A stretch of 64,000 nt of DNA from CADEED01 sp043747835 (GCA_043747835.1 JAYTOK010000025.1:1-64000); one strand, 5' to 3'. Shown: positions 44,976 through 54,484, counted from the first letter of the stretch. The notes: generated from the letters alone by a model not told the origin. Numbers and translations: made by a program.

Positions 44976-44989
44976 GTTGAAGTCATCGT

Positions 44990-46615
44990 TCACATCCGGA
45001 AGACGCCGAAGCGAGTCTCCGCGATCGGCTGCGCGTTGGCGAGCGCCAGCCCGAGCGCGAGGCACCTGCGCGTGTCGCGCGGATCGATGACGCCGTCGTC
45101 CCAGAGCCGCGCGGTGGCGTAATACGGGTTGCCTTGCTCCTCGTACTGCGCGCGGATCGGCGCCTTGAACGCCGACTCCTCATCGGCGCTCCACGCGCCG
45201 CCCTTCGCCTCGATCGAATCGCGGCGCACGGTCGCGAGCACGGTCGCGGCCTGCTCACCGCCCATCACCGAGATGCGCGAGTTCGGCCAGGTCCACAGGA
45301 AGCGCGGGGAATAGGCTCTGCCGCACATGCCGTAATTACCGGCGCCGAAGCTGCCGCCGACGATGACCGTGAACTTGGGCACCTTTGCGCAGGCGACGGC
45401 GGTCACCATCTTCGCGCCATGGCGCGCGATGCCTTCGTTCTCGTATTTCTTGCCGACCATGAAGCCGGTGATGTTCTGCAGGAAAACGAGCGGGATGCGT
45501 CGCTGGCAGCAGAGCTGGATGAAGTGCGCACCCTTCTGCGCGGATTCGGAGAAAAGGATGCCGTTGTTCGCGAGGATGCCGACGGGCATGCCGTGAATGC
45601 GCGCGAAGCCGGTGACGAGAGTCGTGCCGAAGCGCGCCTTCCATTCGTCGAGCTCGCTGCCGTCGACGATGCGGGAGATGATTTCGCGCACGTCGAATGG
45701 CTTGCGCGCGTCGGCGGGGATGATTCCGTAGAGGTCGTCGGCGGGGTGTAGCGGCTCGGAAAAAGGGGACAGATCTATTTTTCCGTCCGGAAAAATAGAT
45801 CTGTCCCCTTTTTCCGGGAGGCTCGCGATAGCCCTTCTCGCAATCCCCAGCGCGTGGTGGTCGTTCTCCGCCAGATGATCGACGACACCCGACGTCTTCG
45901 CGTGGACTTCACCACCACCCAGTTCCTCCGCAGTCACCACCTCGCCGGTCGCGGCTTTCACCAGCGGCGGCCCGCCCAGGAAAATCGTCGCCTGGTTGCG
46001 CACGATGATCGATTCATCGCTCATCGCCGGCACATACGCGCCGCCCGCCGTGCACGATCCCATCACGACGGCGATCTGCGGAATACCCGCGGCCGACATG
46101 TTGGCCTGGTTGTAGAAGATGCGGCCGAAGTGTTGTTCGTCCGGAAAGACTTCGTCCTGACTCGGCAGGTGCGCGCCGCCGGAATCGACGAGATAGATGC
46201 AGGGCAACCGGTTCTCTTCGGCCACGCGCTGCGCGCGCAGATGCTTCTTGATCGAAACGGGGTAGTACGTTCCGCCCTTCACGGTCGGATCGTTGCAGAC
46301 GATCACGCATTCTCGACCCGAGACCCGGCCGATCCCGGTGATGATTCCGGCGGATGGCGATTCGTCGTCGTACATGCCGTAGGCCGCGAGCGGCGACAGC
46401 TCGAGGAACGGTGCCCCAGGATCCAGCAGCATCTCGACGCGTTCCCGCGGCAGCAACTTCCCGCGCGCCACGTGTTTCGCGCGCGCCGCCTCGCCGCCGC
46501 CCAGCGCGGTTTTCGCCTGCCGGGCTTTCAGTTCCACGACGAGCGCGCACATGGCCGCCTCGTTCGCGGCGAATTCAGCACTTTTCCTATCGACTTTGGA
46601 TTCGAGGATCGGCAT
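44990..46615 (-). CDS. liuB: Methylcrotonyl-CoA carboxylase, carboxyltransferase beta subunit, with repeat-encoded insert
   Basis: 541 residues from the ATG at 46615. Carboxyltransferase motifs: ARGKLLPRERVEMLLDPG, VMGSCTAGGAYVPAMSDE, GGPPLVKAATGE, FLQNITGFMVGKKYE and GGSFGAGNYGMCGRAYSPRF. Transfers carboxyl from biotin to 3-methylcrotonyl-CoA. Residues about 267-286 (EKGDRSIFPDGKIDLSPFS) are encoded by a perfect 60-base palindrome that keeps the frame; this lies in the linker before PLHPADDLYGIIPAD, a variable region of the family. Catalytic motifs on both sides are intact, so the protein is probably active. First gene of the reverse operon, divergent from liuA. Confidence 0.95.
   Translation of the reverse strand: MPILESKVDRKSAEFAANEAAMCALVVELKARQAKTALGGGEAARAKHVARGKLLPRERVEMLLDPGAPFLELSPLAAYGMYDDESPSAGIITGIGRVSGRECVIVCNDPTVKGGTYYPVSIKKHLRAQRVAEENRLPCIYLVDSGGAHLPSQDEVFPDEQHFGRIFYNQANMSAAGIPQIAVVMGSCTAGGAYVPAMSDESIIVRNQATIFLGGPPLVKAATGEVVTAEELGGGEVHAKTSGVVDHLAENDHHALGIARRAIASLPEKGDRSIFPDGKIDLSPFSEPLHPADDLYGIIPADARKPFDVREIISRIVDGSELDEWKARFGTTLVTGFARIHGMPVGILANNGILFSESAQKGAHFIQLCCQRRIPLVFLQNITGFMVGKKYENEGIARHGAKMVTAVACAKVPKFTVIVGGSFGAGNYGMCGRAYSPRFLWTWPNSRISVMGGEQAATVLATVRRDSIEAKGGAWSADEESAFKAPIRAQYEEQGNPYYATARLWDDGVIDPRDTRRCLALGLALANAQPIAETRFGVFRM
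45757..45816. repeat. 60-base palindrome inside liuB
   Basis: Arms 45757-45785 and 45788-45816 are perfect 29-base reverse complements with a 2-base spacer. The core AAAAAGGGGACAGATCTATT is shared with the repeats at 39394 and 59668. Its total length of 60 is a multiple of three and no stop is created in the liuB frame. Confidence 0.92.
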
Positions 46616-46685
46616 GATTGTCGGACAATAGTACAACCCGACATTCGAAGGCAAGCCAGAAGACAAGCAATATGGACCCGATCAC

Positions 46686-47870
46686 ATGAGCACATTCGAC
46701 AGATGCGACTTCGACTTCGGGCTCGGCGAGGAGCTCGATGAGGTGCGGGCCCAGGTCCGCCGCTTCGCACGGGAGCGCATCGCGCCGCGCGCCGAAGAGA
46801 TAGACCGCTCGAACGAATTCCCGCGCGACCTGTGGCCCGAGCTTGGGCAGGCTGGATTGTTGGGCATCACGGTGCCCGAGGCATACGGCGGCGCGAACCT
46901 GGGTTACCTCGCGCACATCATCGCGATGGAGGAGATCTCGCGGGCCTCGGGCTCGGTCGGTCTCTCGTATGGTGCGCACAGCAACCTGTGCATGAACCAG
47001 ATCGCGCTCAATGGCACCGACTCGCAGAAGCAGACGTACCTGCCGAAGCTCGTCTCGGGCGAGCACGTCGGCGCGCTCGCGATGAGCGAGCCCGGCGCGG
47101 GTTCGGACGTGGTCGGCATGCAACTGCGCGCCCAGAAGATAGATAACGAACGAGGCGGCGGCTACGCGCTCACAGGCAGCAAGATGTGGATCACGAACGG
47201 CCCCGACGCGGACGTCGTCGTGGTCTACGCCAAGACCGATCCGGCCGCGGGCCCGCGCGGCATCACGGCCTTCATCGTCGAAAAGGGCTACAAGGGTTTC
47301 ACGACGGCGCAGAAGCTCGACAAGTTTGGGATGCGCGGCTCGTCCACCTGCGAACTCGTGTTCGACAACTGCGTCGTCCCCGAGGCGAACGTGCTGGGCG
47401 CGCTCAACGGCGGCGTGCGCGTGCTCATGAAAGGACTCGACTATGAGAGGGCCGTGCTCGGCGGCGGGCCGCTAGGCCTCATGGCCGCCGCGCTCGATCT
47501 CGTGCTGCCCTACATTCATGAGCGCAAGCAGTTCGGCCAGCCCGTCGGCACGTTCGAGCTCATGCAGGCGAAGGTCGCGGACATGTACGCGAGCCTCAAT
47601 GCCGCGCGCGCGTATTCGTACGCCATCGGCCGCGCCTGCGACGCGGGCCGCTGCTCGCGCCAGGACGCGGCGGCCGCGATCCTCTTCGGCGCGGAAGCCG
47701 CGACGCAGAACTGCCTGCAGGCCATCCAGGCGTTGGGTGGCAACGGATACATCAATGACTACGCGGCGGGCCGGCTCCTGCGCGACGCGAAGCTCTACGA
47801 AATCGGCGCCGGCACGCAGGAGATCCGCCGCATGCTGATCGGGCGGGAAATATACGAGGCGACCGCGTGA
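46686..47870 (+). CDS. liuA: Isovaleryl-CoA dehydrogenase
   Basis: 394 residues, acyl-CoA dehydrogenase with FAD. Seen: LGITVPEAYGGANLGYLAH, ALAMSEPGAGSDVVGM and KMWITNGPDADV. The catalytic base is Glu254 in GLDYERAVLGGGPLG, the position special to isovaleryl-CoA dehydrogenases, while the usual C-terminal base position reads YEIGAGTQEIRR without the canonical Glu-Gly-Thr. Oxidises isovaleryl-CoA to 3-methylcrotonyl-CoA, the substrate of LiuB/LiuD encoded divergently 70 bases away. Its TGA overlaps the GTG of the regulator gene. Confidence 0.95.
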   Translation: MSTFDRCDFDFGLGEELDEVRAQVRRFARERIAPRAEEIDRSNEFPRDLWPELGQAGLLGITVPEAYGGANLGYLAHIIAMEEISRASGSVGLSYGAHSNLCMNQIALNGTDSQKQTYLPKLVSGEHVGALAMSEPGAGSDVVGMQLRAQKIDNERGGGYALTGSKMWITNGPDADVVVVYAKTDPAAGPRGITAFIVEKGYKGFTTAQKLDKFGMRGSSTCELVFDNCVVPEANVLGALNGGVRVLMKGLDYERAVLGGGPLGLMAAALDLVLPYIHERKQFGQPVGTFELMQAKVADMYASLNAARAYSYAIGRACDAGRCSRQDAAAAILFGAEAATQNCLQAIQALGGNGYINDYAAGRLLRDAKLYEIGAGTQEIRRMLIGREIYEATA

Positions 47871-48628
47871 CGCCCAGCCCCGCTCTCAAGAAGCGCGTAT
47901 CGCCGCGACGAAAACCCACCGCCCCCGCCGAGTTCGCACGCATCCGCGTCGAGCCCGCCTACCGCAAGGTGGCCGCTGCCCTGCTCGAGCGCATCACCGA
48001 TCGCTCGATCAGCGAGGGAGACCGCCTACCCGCCGAGATGGAGCTTGCACGGCAGTTCGGGGTGCATCGAGGCACGGTCCGCGAAGCCTTGCGCGAGCTC
48101 GAGACGAGCGGCGTATTGAAGCGCGAGCGCGGTTCGAAGCTCATGATGGTCACGCGCCCCGCGCGCGTCGACGTCGCGGCCGGCGTGTCGCGCGCCCTCG
48201 CGTTGCACGACGTGAGCTATCACGACGTCTGGGAAGCGATGACCGCGCTCGAGCCGCCGATCGCCGCGGCCGCCGCGCGCAACCGCACCCGCGACAATCT
48301 GCAGCGCATCGCCGCCATCGTCGCGAGCGACGTCACCGTCGAACAGACCGCCGACTTCTTCCACGCGATCGGCGAGGCCACGCACAACGGCGTGTTCATG
48401 CTCGCGCATGAGCCGCTCGTGCAGATGCTGGTCCCTTCCCTCGCAACGCTCATCGACAAGGTGCCGCAGGCCGCCGCCCGCGTCGCGACCGCGCAGAGGC
48501 GCATCGCCGCTGCCATCGAGGCGCGCGACAGCGACCAGGCGGGCGAATGGATGTCGAAGCACATCCGCGACTTCCGCCGCGGTTTCGAGATCGCGGGAAT
48601 CGAACTCGAGAGTCGGGTCGGGGACTGA
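47867..48628 (+). CDS. GntR/FadR-type transcriptional regulator
   Basis: 253 residues from a GTG overlapping the liuA stop. After a basic tail the N-terminal winged helix reads LPAEMELARQFGVHRGTVREALRELE..GVLKRERG (residues about 50-90), the GntR signature. The C-terminal FCD-like effector domain is helical (DVWEAMTALEPPIAAAAARN, FFHAIGEATHNGVFMLAHEP). Overlap with liuA suggests that it controls the liu genes, perhaps sensing an acyl-CoA or organic acid. Known regulators of this pathway are MerR-type LiuR and TetR-type LiuQ, so a GntR type here is unusual. Confidence 0.9.
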   Translation: MTPSPALKKRVSPRRKPTAPAEFARIRVEPAYRKVAAALLERITDRSISEGDRLPAEMELARQFGVHRGTVREALRELETSGVLKRERGSKLMMVTRPARVDVAAGVSRALALHDVSYHDVWEAMTALEPPIAAAAARNRTRDNLQRIAAIVASDVTVEQTADFFHAIGEATHNGVFMLAHEPLVQMLVPSLATLIDKVPQAAARVATAQRRIAAAIEARDSDQAGEWMSKHIRDFRRGFEIAGIELESRVGD

Positions 48629-48660
48629 CTCCAGGCCGGACGACCTTCCGCGTCCGGTTC

Positions 48661-48680
48661 TGACATATCCCGGCATGTCA
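48661..48680 (+). promoter_or_regulatory. Possible operator before the S9 peptidase pair
   Basis: TGACAT at 48661-48666 and its complement ATGTCA at 48675-48680 frame an 8-base spacer, 90 bases before the first peptidase ATG and 33 bases after the GntR regulator stop. Another TGACA follows at about 48696. The spacing suits a dimeric repressor; the link to the neighbouring regulator is a guess. Confidence 0.3.
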
Positions 48681-48769
48681 CGTCCCACCTCCTCGTGACA
48701 GTGATGTCGAGGGCGCACCACTCGAACGGCGCCACGTCAGCAGATAGAGTGTCTCCCGGGAGGTTCCTG

Positions 48770-50815
48770 ATGATTCCGCGCTCATCGTCGCTGGCTTCGC
48801 TGCTGGCGTCGCTCTTGCTGGCAGCCGTTACGACCGCTTCCGCAGCGGAACCGGCGCCGGCCGACATGCCCACTGCCACCCTCGACGACTTACTCGCGGA
48901 AGACGGGGTCGCTGACGTCGCGGTCTCACCCTCCGGCCGGTATCTCGCGATAGTGGTGCGGAAGGGGGAGACGGATCGACTCGCCGTCATGGACCTTCAG
49001 ACAGGCGAACACCAGGTGATCTCGAGCGTCGGCCGCAAGGACGTGGGACAGCGCTTCGACGCCCGCATGAGCACGGCGTACTGGAAATCAGATGACCGCC
49101 TGATGTTCCGACTCGAGATCTTGCCCGCCGAAGGCGTGGAGTGGAAGGACCTGCGTTTCGGCCACTTCCGTCGCCTCGGCACGCGCCTGTTCGCGATCGA
49201 CCGCACCGGAAAGAACCGAGTGCGCATGCTCGGCGAGAACAACAATTTCGCGCTCGATCTGGCGTTCGACCTCGGCGAGATCCGCAGCATGCTGCCGCGC
49301 GACCCCGAACACATCCTGATGATCATCGACGGGGAAATCGGCCGCAGTCTCTTCAAGGTCAATGTCTCCACTGGCAAGGGCGAAATTGTCGAGCGACCGA
49401 ATCAATCGGCGTGGGACTGGTGGCTCGATCTCGATGGCCGCGCGATCGTCCGCGTCGAGGCGAGTCTGGGCACGCTGCGATTCTTCCGCCGCCAGGCCAG
49501 CGGCGACTGGAAGCAGTTCTACACCGCGCGGCGCCGCGAGCTCGAGAAGGACCGCGTCGAATACGACTGGCTCGGCCCCTCCGACGATCCCAACAAGATG
49601 TACGTGCTGTCGCGACCCAAGGGCGCACAACGCTTCGGCATCTATCTATACGACCTGGCGAACGAGAGCTTCGGTGATCCGGTCGCGGAGCATCCGCAAT
49701 ACGACATCTTCGCCGGCACCATCTCGCGCGACGGCACGAGAGTGCTGCGCTATTGCTACATCGCCCACGTCCGCGTCTGCGAGTCCGCCGACACGAAAAT
49801 CAACGCGCACATGAAGGGCTTGCGCAAGTTCTTCAAGGATTCGGCCAACGTTTACGTCGTCGATTCGTCGGAGGACAACCAGACGCTGTTGCTGTACGTC
49901 GAAGGTCCGAGCGATGCGCCTGCCTACTACGAGTATCGACTGTCGCAGAAGCGGATCGAGTTCATCGGCCACGAGAACGCGGCGCTAGAGGAAAAGCGGA
50001 TGCCTTCCGCGACGTTGCTCGAGTATTCCGCGCGCGACGGCAAGAAAGTGCACGGCTATCTCACGCGGCCGCCTGGCGGCGAGACCGCGACACTCCTGCC
50101 ACTGGTCGTGATGCCGCACGGCGGCCCGGAAGCACGTGACTTCCTCGCGTTCAACCTCTTCGTGCAGTCTTTCGCCGCGCGGGGATACGCCGTATTCCAG
50201 CCTAACTTCCGCGGCTCGGAGGGCTTCGGTCTCGATTACATCGAAAGTGGCTACGGCAGATGGGGCCGCGAGATGCAGAACGACATCACCGACGGGGTGA
50301 ATGCGCTGATCGAGCGCGGGGTCGCGGATCCGAAACGAATCTGTATTGTCGGTGCTTCCTACGGCGGTTATGCCGCGCTGGCGGGCGCAACGCTCACGCC
50401 GGAACTGTATCGATGCGTCGCGTCCATCGCTGGCGTCACGGACCTCACCGCGCTGCTGCGCTCGGAGCGCAACCGGTACGGCGTAAAATCGGAAACGTAC
50501 GAGTATTGGGTCAAACAGATAGGCGACCCGGAGCGCGATGCCCAGCGGATCGCGGCGGTTTCCCCTGTGCAACTCGTGGAGCGGATTAAGGCGCCGATTC
50601 TTCTCGTGCACGGAAAAGACGACGACATAGTCCCATTCACTCAGTCCGAAGTTTTGAAGAACGCACTGGACAAGTCGGGCCGCAGGACCGAATTGGTCGT
50701 GCTGGAAGACGAAGGCCATTCCGGATGGAAGCCGGCGAGCCTGCGCAGGGTTCTCGATGTCGTACAGAAGTTCGTTTCCGCCCGGATCGGTCCGGGCCAC
50801 GGCGTCAGCAGATAG
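48770..50815 (+). CDS. S9 family prolyl oligopeptidase-like peptidase, copy 1
   Basis: 681 residues from the ATG at 48770 with GGGAGG upstream. Signal peptide (about 1-27), an N-terminal seven-bladed beta-propeller region (VADVAVSPSGRYLAIVVRKG), then the alpha/beta-hydrolase: HGGPEARDFLAFNLF, nucleophile Ser530 in VGASYGGYAA, Asp in VHGKDDDIVPF and His in DEGHSGW. Exported serine peptidase for small peptides or acylated residues. Highly similar to the next gene. Its last codons and stop lie in sequence identical to the leader of this gene itself, so its C-terminus is cut short relative to copy 2. Confidence 0.9.
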   Translation: MIPRSSSLASLLASLLLAAVTTASAAEPAPADMPTATLDDLLAEDGVADVAVSPSGRYLAIVVRKGETDRLAVMDLQTGEHQVISSVGRKDVGQRFDARMSTAYWKSDDRLMFRLEILPAEGVEWKDLRFGHFRRLGTRLFAIDRTGKNRVRMLGENNNFALDLAFDLGEIRSMLPRDPEHILMIIDGEIGRSLFKVNVSTGKGEIVERPNQSAWDWWLDLDGRAIVRVEASLGTLRFFRRQASGDWKQFYTARRRELEKDRVEYDWLGPSDDPNKMYVLSRPKGAQRFGIYLYDLANESFGDPVAEHPQYDIFAGTISRDGTRVLRYCYIAHVRVCESADTKINAHMKGLRKFFKDSANVYVVDSSEDNQTLLLYVEGPSDAPAYYEYRLSQKRIEFIGHENAALEEKRMPSATLLEYSARDGKKVHGYLTRPPGGETATLLPLVVMPHGGPEARDFLAFNLFVQSFAARGYAVFQPNFRGSEGFGLDYIESGYGRWGREMQNDITDGVNALIERGVADPKRICIVGASYGGYAALAGATLTPELYRCVASIAGVTDLTALLRSERNRYGVKSETYEYWVKQIGDPERDAQRIAAVSPVQLVERIKAPILLVHGKDDDIVPFTQSEVLKNALDKSGRRTELVVLEDEGHSGWKPASLRRVLDVVQKFVSARIGPGHGVSR

Positions 50816-50837
50816 AGTGTCTCCCGGGAGGATTCCG

Positions 50838-52907
50838 ATGATTTCACGCTCACCACCGCTGGCCATGCTGCTGGCCGCGCTCATGCTGACCGCTGCCACC
50901 GTTGCGCCCGCCGCCGAGCCGGCGCCGGTCCAGAGACCCGCGGCCACGCTGGACGATCTGTTTTCGGACGATGGCGCCACCGACGTCGCGGTCTCGCCCT
51001 CGGGCCGGTACCTCGCGATGGTCATCCGCAAAGGCGACAACGACCTGCTCGCGGTGCTGGATTTCGAGACGGGCAAGTACAACACGGTGACGCGTGTCGG
51101 CCGCAAGGATGTCGGGGCGCGCTTCGACTCGCGCATCAGTACCGTCTACTGGAAAACGGACGATCGCCTGCTGGTCCGGCTGGACATCACCCGGAGTGAA
51201 GGCGTGAGCTGGTCAGCCCTCGAAAACGGCGGCTACCGTCGACTCGGGCGCCGTTTGTTCGCCATCGATCGCGATGGGAAGAACCTCGTGCGCATGCTCG
51301 GCGAGAACCGCAACGCCGCGCTCGACTTCGCGTTCGACCTCGGCGCGATCCTCAGCATGCTGCCCAACGATCCGCAGAACCTGCTCATGGTCGTCGACGG
51401 CGAGGATGGCCGCAGCCTGTTCAAGGTCAACGTGATCACCGGCAAGGGCGAGATCATCGAGCGTCCGAATCCTTCGGTGTACGACTGGTGGCTCGATCTC
51501 GAAGGCCGCCCCGTCGTGCGCGTGGAAATCAGCCTCGGTACCTTGCGGTTCTACCGCCGCGAGAACGAGAAGTGGAAGAAGTTCTACAGCGCCCGGCTGC
51601 GCGAGCTCGCCAAAGAGCGCATCGAATACCAGTGGCTGGGCGCGTCCGAGGACCCTAACAGGATCTACGTTCTCGCCCGTCCCGAGGGCACGGAGCGCTA
51701 CGGCATCTACCTCTACGATCTCGCGAACGAGAAGTTCGGCGCACCGATCGCCGAGCATCCGCAGTTCGACATCTTCGGCGGCGTCATCTCGCGTGACGGC
51801 AAGAAAGTCCTGCGCTACTGCTATCTCGCGCACGTGCGCGTCTGCGAGTCGGCCGATCCCAAGGTCAACGCGCACATGAAAGGCCTGCGCAAATACTTCA
51901 AGGACTCGGCAAACGTCTACGTCATCGATTCCTCTCAGGACAACCAGACCCTGCTGTTGTACGTCGAAGGTCCCAGCGATCCGCCGGCGTACTACGAATA
52001 CCGTCTCGCGCAGAAAGCGATTCAGCTCATCGGCCACACGAATCTCGCGCTCGACGACAAGCGCATGCCCACAGCGACGCTGTTCGAATACGCCGGACGT
52101 GACGGCACGAAGTTGCACGGCTATCTCACGCGCCCGCCCGCTGCCGAAACGGCGACGGATCTTCCGCTCATCGTGATGCCGCATGGCGGCCCGGAATCCC
52201 GCGACCACCTGACTTTCGACGTATACGTCCAGAACATGGCGGCGCACGGTTACGCAGTGTTCCAGCCTAACTTCCGCGGTTCGGAAGGGTTCGGCCGAGC
52301 CTTTACCGAAATCGGTTACGGCGAATGGGGCCGGAAGATGCAGGACGACATCAGCGACGGCGTGAAAGCACTCGTCGACAGCAAGGTCGTGGATCCGAAG
52401 CGGATCTGCGTCGTCGGCGCGTCATACGGCGGCTATGCCGCGCTAGCCGGAGCAACGCTCACGCCGGACCTGTACCAGTGCGCGGTTTCCATCGCGGGAA
52501 TCTCGGACCTCACCGCGTTCCTGAAGTCGCGGAGCCGCAAGTTCGGCGGGAAATCCGACGTCTATCAATACTGGGTCAAACAGATCGGCGATCCGGAGCG
52601 CGACGCGGCGCGCATCGCCTCTGTGTCGCCTGCGCTGAACATTGCGCAGGTCAAGGTGCCGATCCTGCTGGCCCATGGCAAGGACGACGACATCGTGCCT
52701 TTCGCCCAGTCCGAGACTTTGAAAAAACTGCTCGACAAGTCGGGGCGCAAGACCGAGCTGATCGTGCTCGAAGACGAAGGGCACTCGGGCTGGTCGGCCG
52801 AAAATGAGCGCAAGGTTCTCGACGCGGTACAGAAGTTCGTTTCTGGCAGAATCGGTCCTGGTTACGGTGGCCAACCGGAGAAACGACATGACGAGGGGAA
52901 AAACTGA
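50838..52907 (+). CDS. S9 family prolyl oligopeptidase-like peptidase, copy 2
   Basis: 689 residues from the ATG at 50838. Signal peptide (LAMLLAALMLTAATVAPAAA), beta-propeller and catalytic domain with Ser529 in VGASYGGYAA, AHGKDDDIVPFAQ and DEGHSGW. It matches copy 1 along its whole length and has a longer C-terminal tail (YGGQPEKRHDEGKN). The ribosome site and leader (CTCCCGGGAGG) are identical to copy 1. The 3' end overlaps the next gene by 20 bases. Confidence 0.9.
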   Translation: MISRSPPLAMLLAALMLTAATVAPAAEPAPVQRPAATLDDLFSDDGATDVAVSPSGRYLAMVIRKGDNDLLAVLDFETGKYNTVTRVGRKDVGARFDSRISTVYWKTDDRLLVRLDITRSEGVSWSALENGGYRRLGRRLFAIDRDGKNLVRMLGENRNAALDFAFDLGAILSMLPNDPQNLLMVVDGEDGRSLFKVNVITGKGEIIERPNPSVYDWWLDLEGRPVVRVEISLGTLRFYRRENEKWKKFYSARLRELAKERIEYQWLGASEDPNRIYVLARPEGTERYGIYLYDLANEKFGAPIAEHPQFDIFGGVISRDGKKVLRYCYLAHVRVCESADPKVNAHMKGLRKYFKDSANVYVIDSSQDNQTLLLYVEGPSDPPAYYEYRLAQKAIQLIGHTNLALDDKRMPTATLFEYAGRDGTKLHGYLTRPPAAETATDLPLIVMPHGGPESRDHLTFDVYVQNMAAHGYAVFQPNFRGSEGFGRAFTEIGYGEWGRKMQDDISDGVKALVDSKVVDPKRICVVGASYGGYAALAGATLTPDLYQCAVSIAGISDLTAFLKSRSRKFGGKSDVYQYWVKQIGDPERDAARIASVSPALNIAQVKVPILLAHGKDDDIVPFAQSETLKKLLDKSGRKTELIVLEDEGHSGWSAENERKVLDAVQKFVSGRIGPGYGGQPEKRHDEGKN

Positions 52908-54420
52908 CCGCGGCGCTTCGCTGCCGCGCCGCGATTTCCTGCGCAATGCTGGCGCGGCCGCGGCAGCTTTCACGATCCTCCCGAGCGGCAGCTACGGCAA
53001 GACCCGCAAGATCTCCGCCAACAGTCGCGTGAACGTCGCGACGATCGGTGTCGGCGGCATGGGCCGCGCGAACCTGCAGGCCTTGTCGAGCCAGAACATC
53101 GTCGCGCTCTGCGACGTCGACTGGAGCTTCGTCGATCGCCGCTTCGGTGAAATCCCCGCCGCGCTCGATCAGGCGAAGCAGCGCCTCGCGCAGGCAACCG
53201 ATGACGTGCAACGTGGCCGCCAGCAGACGCAGATCGACGGCTGGCTCGAGCTGCAGCCCAAGCTGCCGAAGGCTGCGCGGTACGACGACTACCGCGAGAT
53301 GCTCGACAAGCAGAAAGACATCGACGCCGTGGTGATCGCCACGCCCGATCACGGCCACGCGCTGCAGGCGCTCGCGTCGATGGAGCTCGGCAAACACGTC
53401 TACGTGCAGAAACCGCTGTGCTGGTCCGTCGAGGAATGCCGCGTACTGTCGGCGCGCGCGACGTCGTCGAAGCTCCAGACGCAGATGGGCAATCAGGGCC
53501 ACTCATCCGACGACGCGCGCGTCGTGAACGAGTACATCCAGTCGGGCGCGATCGGCACGGTCACGGAAGTGCACGTGTGGACGAACCGCCCTCTCGCTTA
53601 CTGGCCGCAGGGCATCCCGCGCCCCGCTCCGCTGCCGGCGAACGCGAAGGATCTGCCGTGGAATCTGGGCGGCGTGATGACGCGCGCCGCGGGTTCGTTC
53701 GGCTCGTTCGCGCCGCCCGACAAGCTCGCGTGGGATCTGTTCCTCGGCCCCTCGCGCTGGGTCGACTATCACCCTATCTACCACCCGTTCAACTGGCGCG
53801 GCTGGACCGATTGGGGCGTCGGCGCGATCGGCGACATGGGCGCGCATCTGATCGACTCGTCGTTCTGGGCGCTCGATCTCGACTACCCCACGTCGGTCGA
53901 AACGACCTCGACGCCGTACAACAAGGACACGTACCCGTCGGCGTGCACGACGTACTACGAATTCCCGGCTACGGCTAAGCGCCCCGCGGTAAAGATGATC
54001 TGGTACGACGGCGGACTCACGCCGCCGAAGCCCGTCGAGATGGGCGAAGAGGAGTTCAACAAGGGCGGCGGCGTGTTGTTCGTCGGCACGAAGGGAAAGC
54101 TGCTGCACGACACTTACGGCTTCAATCCGCGCCTGTTGCCGAAATCCCTGCATGACGCGACGGGCAAGCCCGCGGAAACCTACGCGCGCATCAAGACCAG
54201 CCACGAGATGAACTGGATCGACGCGATCCGCGGCACTTCGATGACGACGAGCCCGTTCGAGTACTCCGCGAAACTGACGGAGATCATGCTGCTCGGCGTC
54301 GTTGCGCTGAACGCCGGCAAGAAGATCGAGTACGACGGCGCGGGCATGAAGATCCGCAACGTGGCGAACTCCGACGCGCTGCTGAAGCGCGCGTATCGCG
54401 AAGGCTGGAAGCTCGGCTGA
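52888..54420 (+). CDS. Gfo/Idh/MocA family oxidoreductase with Tat signal
   Basis: 510 residues from the ATG at 52888 (GGAG 8 bases upstream). Twin-arginine signal LPRRDFLRNAGAAAAAFTIL, so exported folded with its NAD(P). The Rossmann part has VNVATIGVGGMGRANLQAL, DAVVIATPDHGHALQALASM and GKHVYVQKPLCWSVEECR, with the usual lysine of the family in the QKPL motif. The C-terminal part is long, as in the secreted glycoside or inositol-dehydrogenase-like group. Substrate unknown. It overlaps the end of the S9 gene and may be co-transcribed with it. Confidence 0.9.
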   Translation: MTRGKTDRGASLPRRDFLRNAGAAAAAFTILPSGSYGKTRKISANSRVNVATIGVGGMGRANLQALSSQNIVALCDVDWSFVDRRFGEIPAALDQAKQRLAQATDDVQRGRQQTQIDGWLELQPKLPKAARYDDYREMLDKQKDIDAVVIATPDHGHALQALASMELGKHVYVQKPLCWSVEECRVLSARATSSKLQTQMGNQGHSSDDARVVNEYIQSGAIGTVTEVHVWTNRPLAYWPQGIPRPAPLPANAKDLPWNLGGVMTRAAGSFGSFAPPDKLAWDLFLGPSRWVDYHPIYHPFNWRGWTDWGVGAIGDMGAHLIDSSFWALDLDYPTSVETTSTPYNKDTYPSACTTYYEFPATAKRPAVKMIWYDGGLTPPKPVEMGEEEFNKGGGVLFVGTKGKLLHDTYGFNPRLLPKSLHDATGKPAETYARIKTSHEMNWIDAIRGTSMTTSPFEYSAKLTEIMLLGVVALNAGKKIEYDGAGMKIRNVANSDALLKRAYREGWKLG

Positions 54421-54484
54421 ACCCCGAAAGACCGATTCTCGACGCGACGCGCGTCGGGAAAAAGTCTCAACTCTCGAAATCCAG

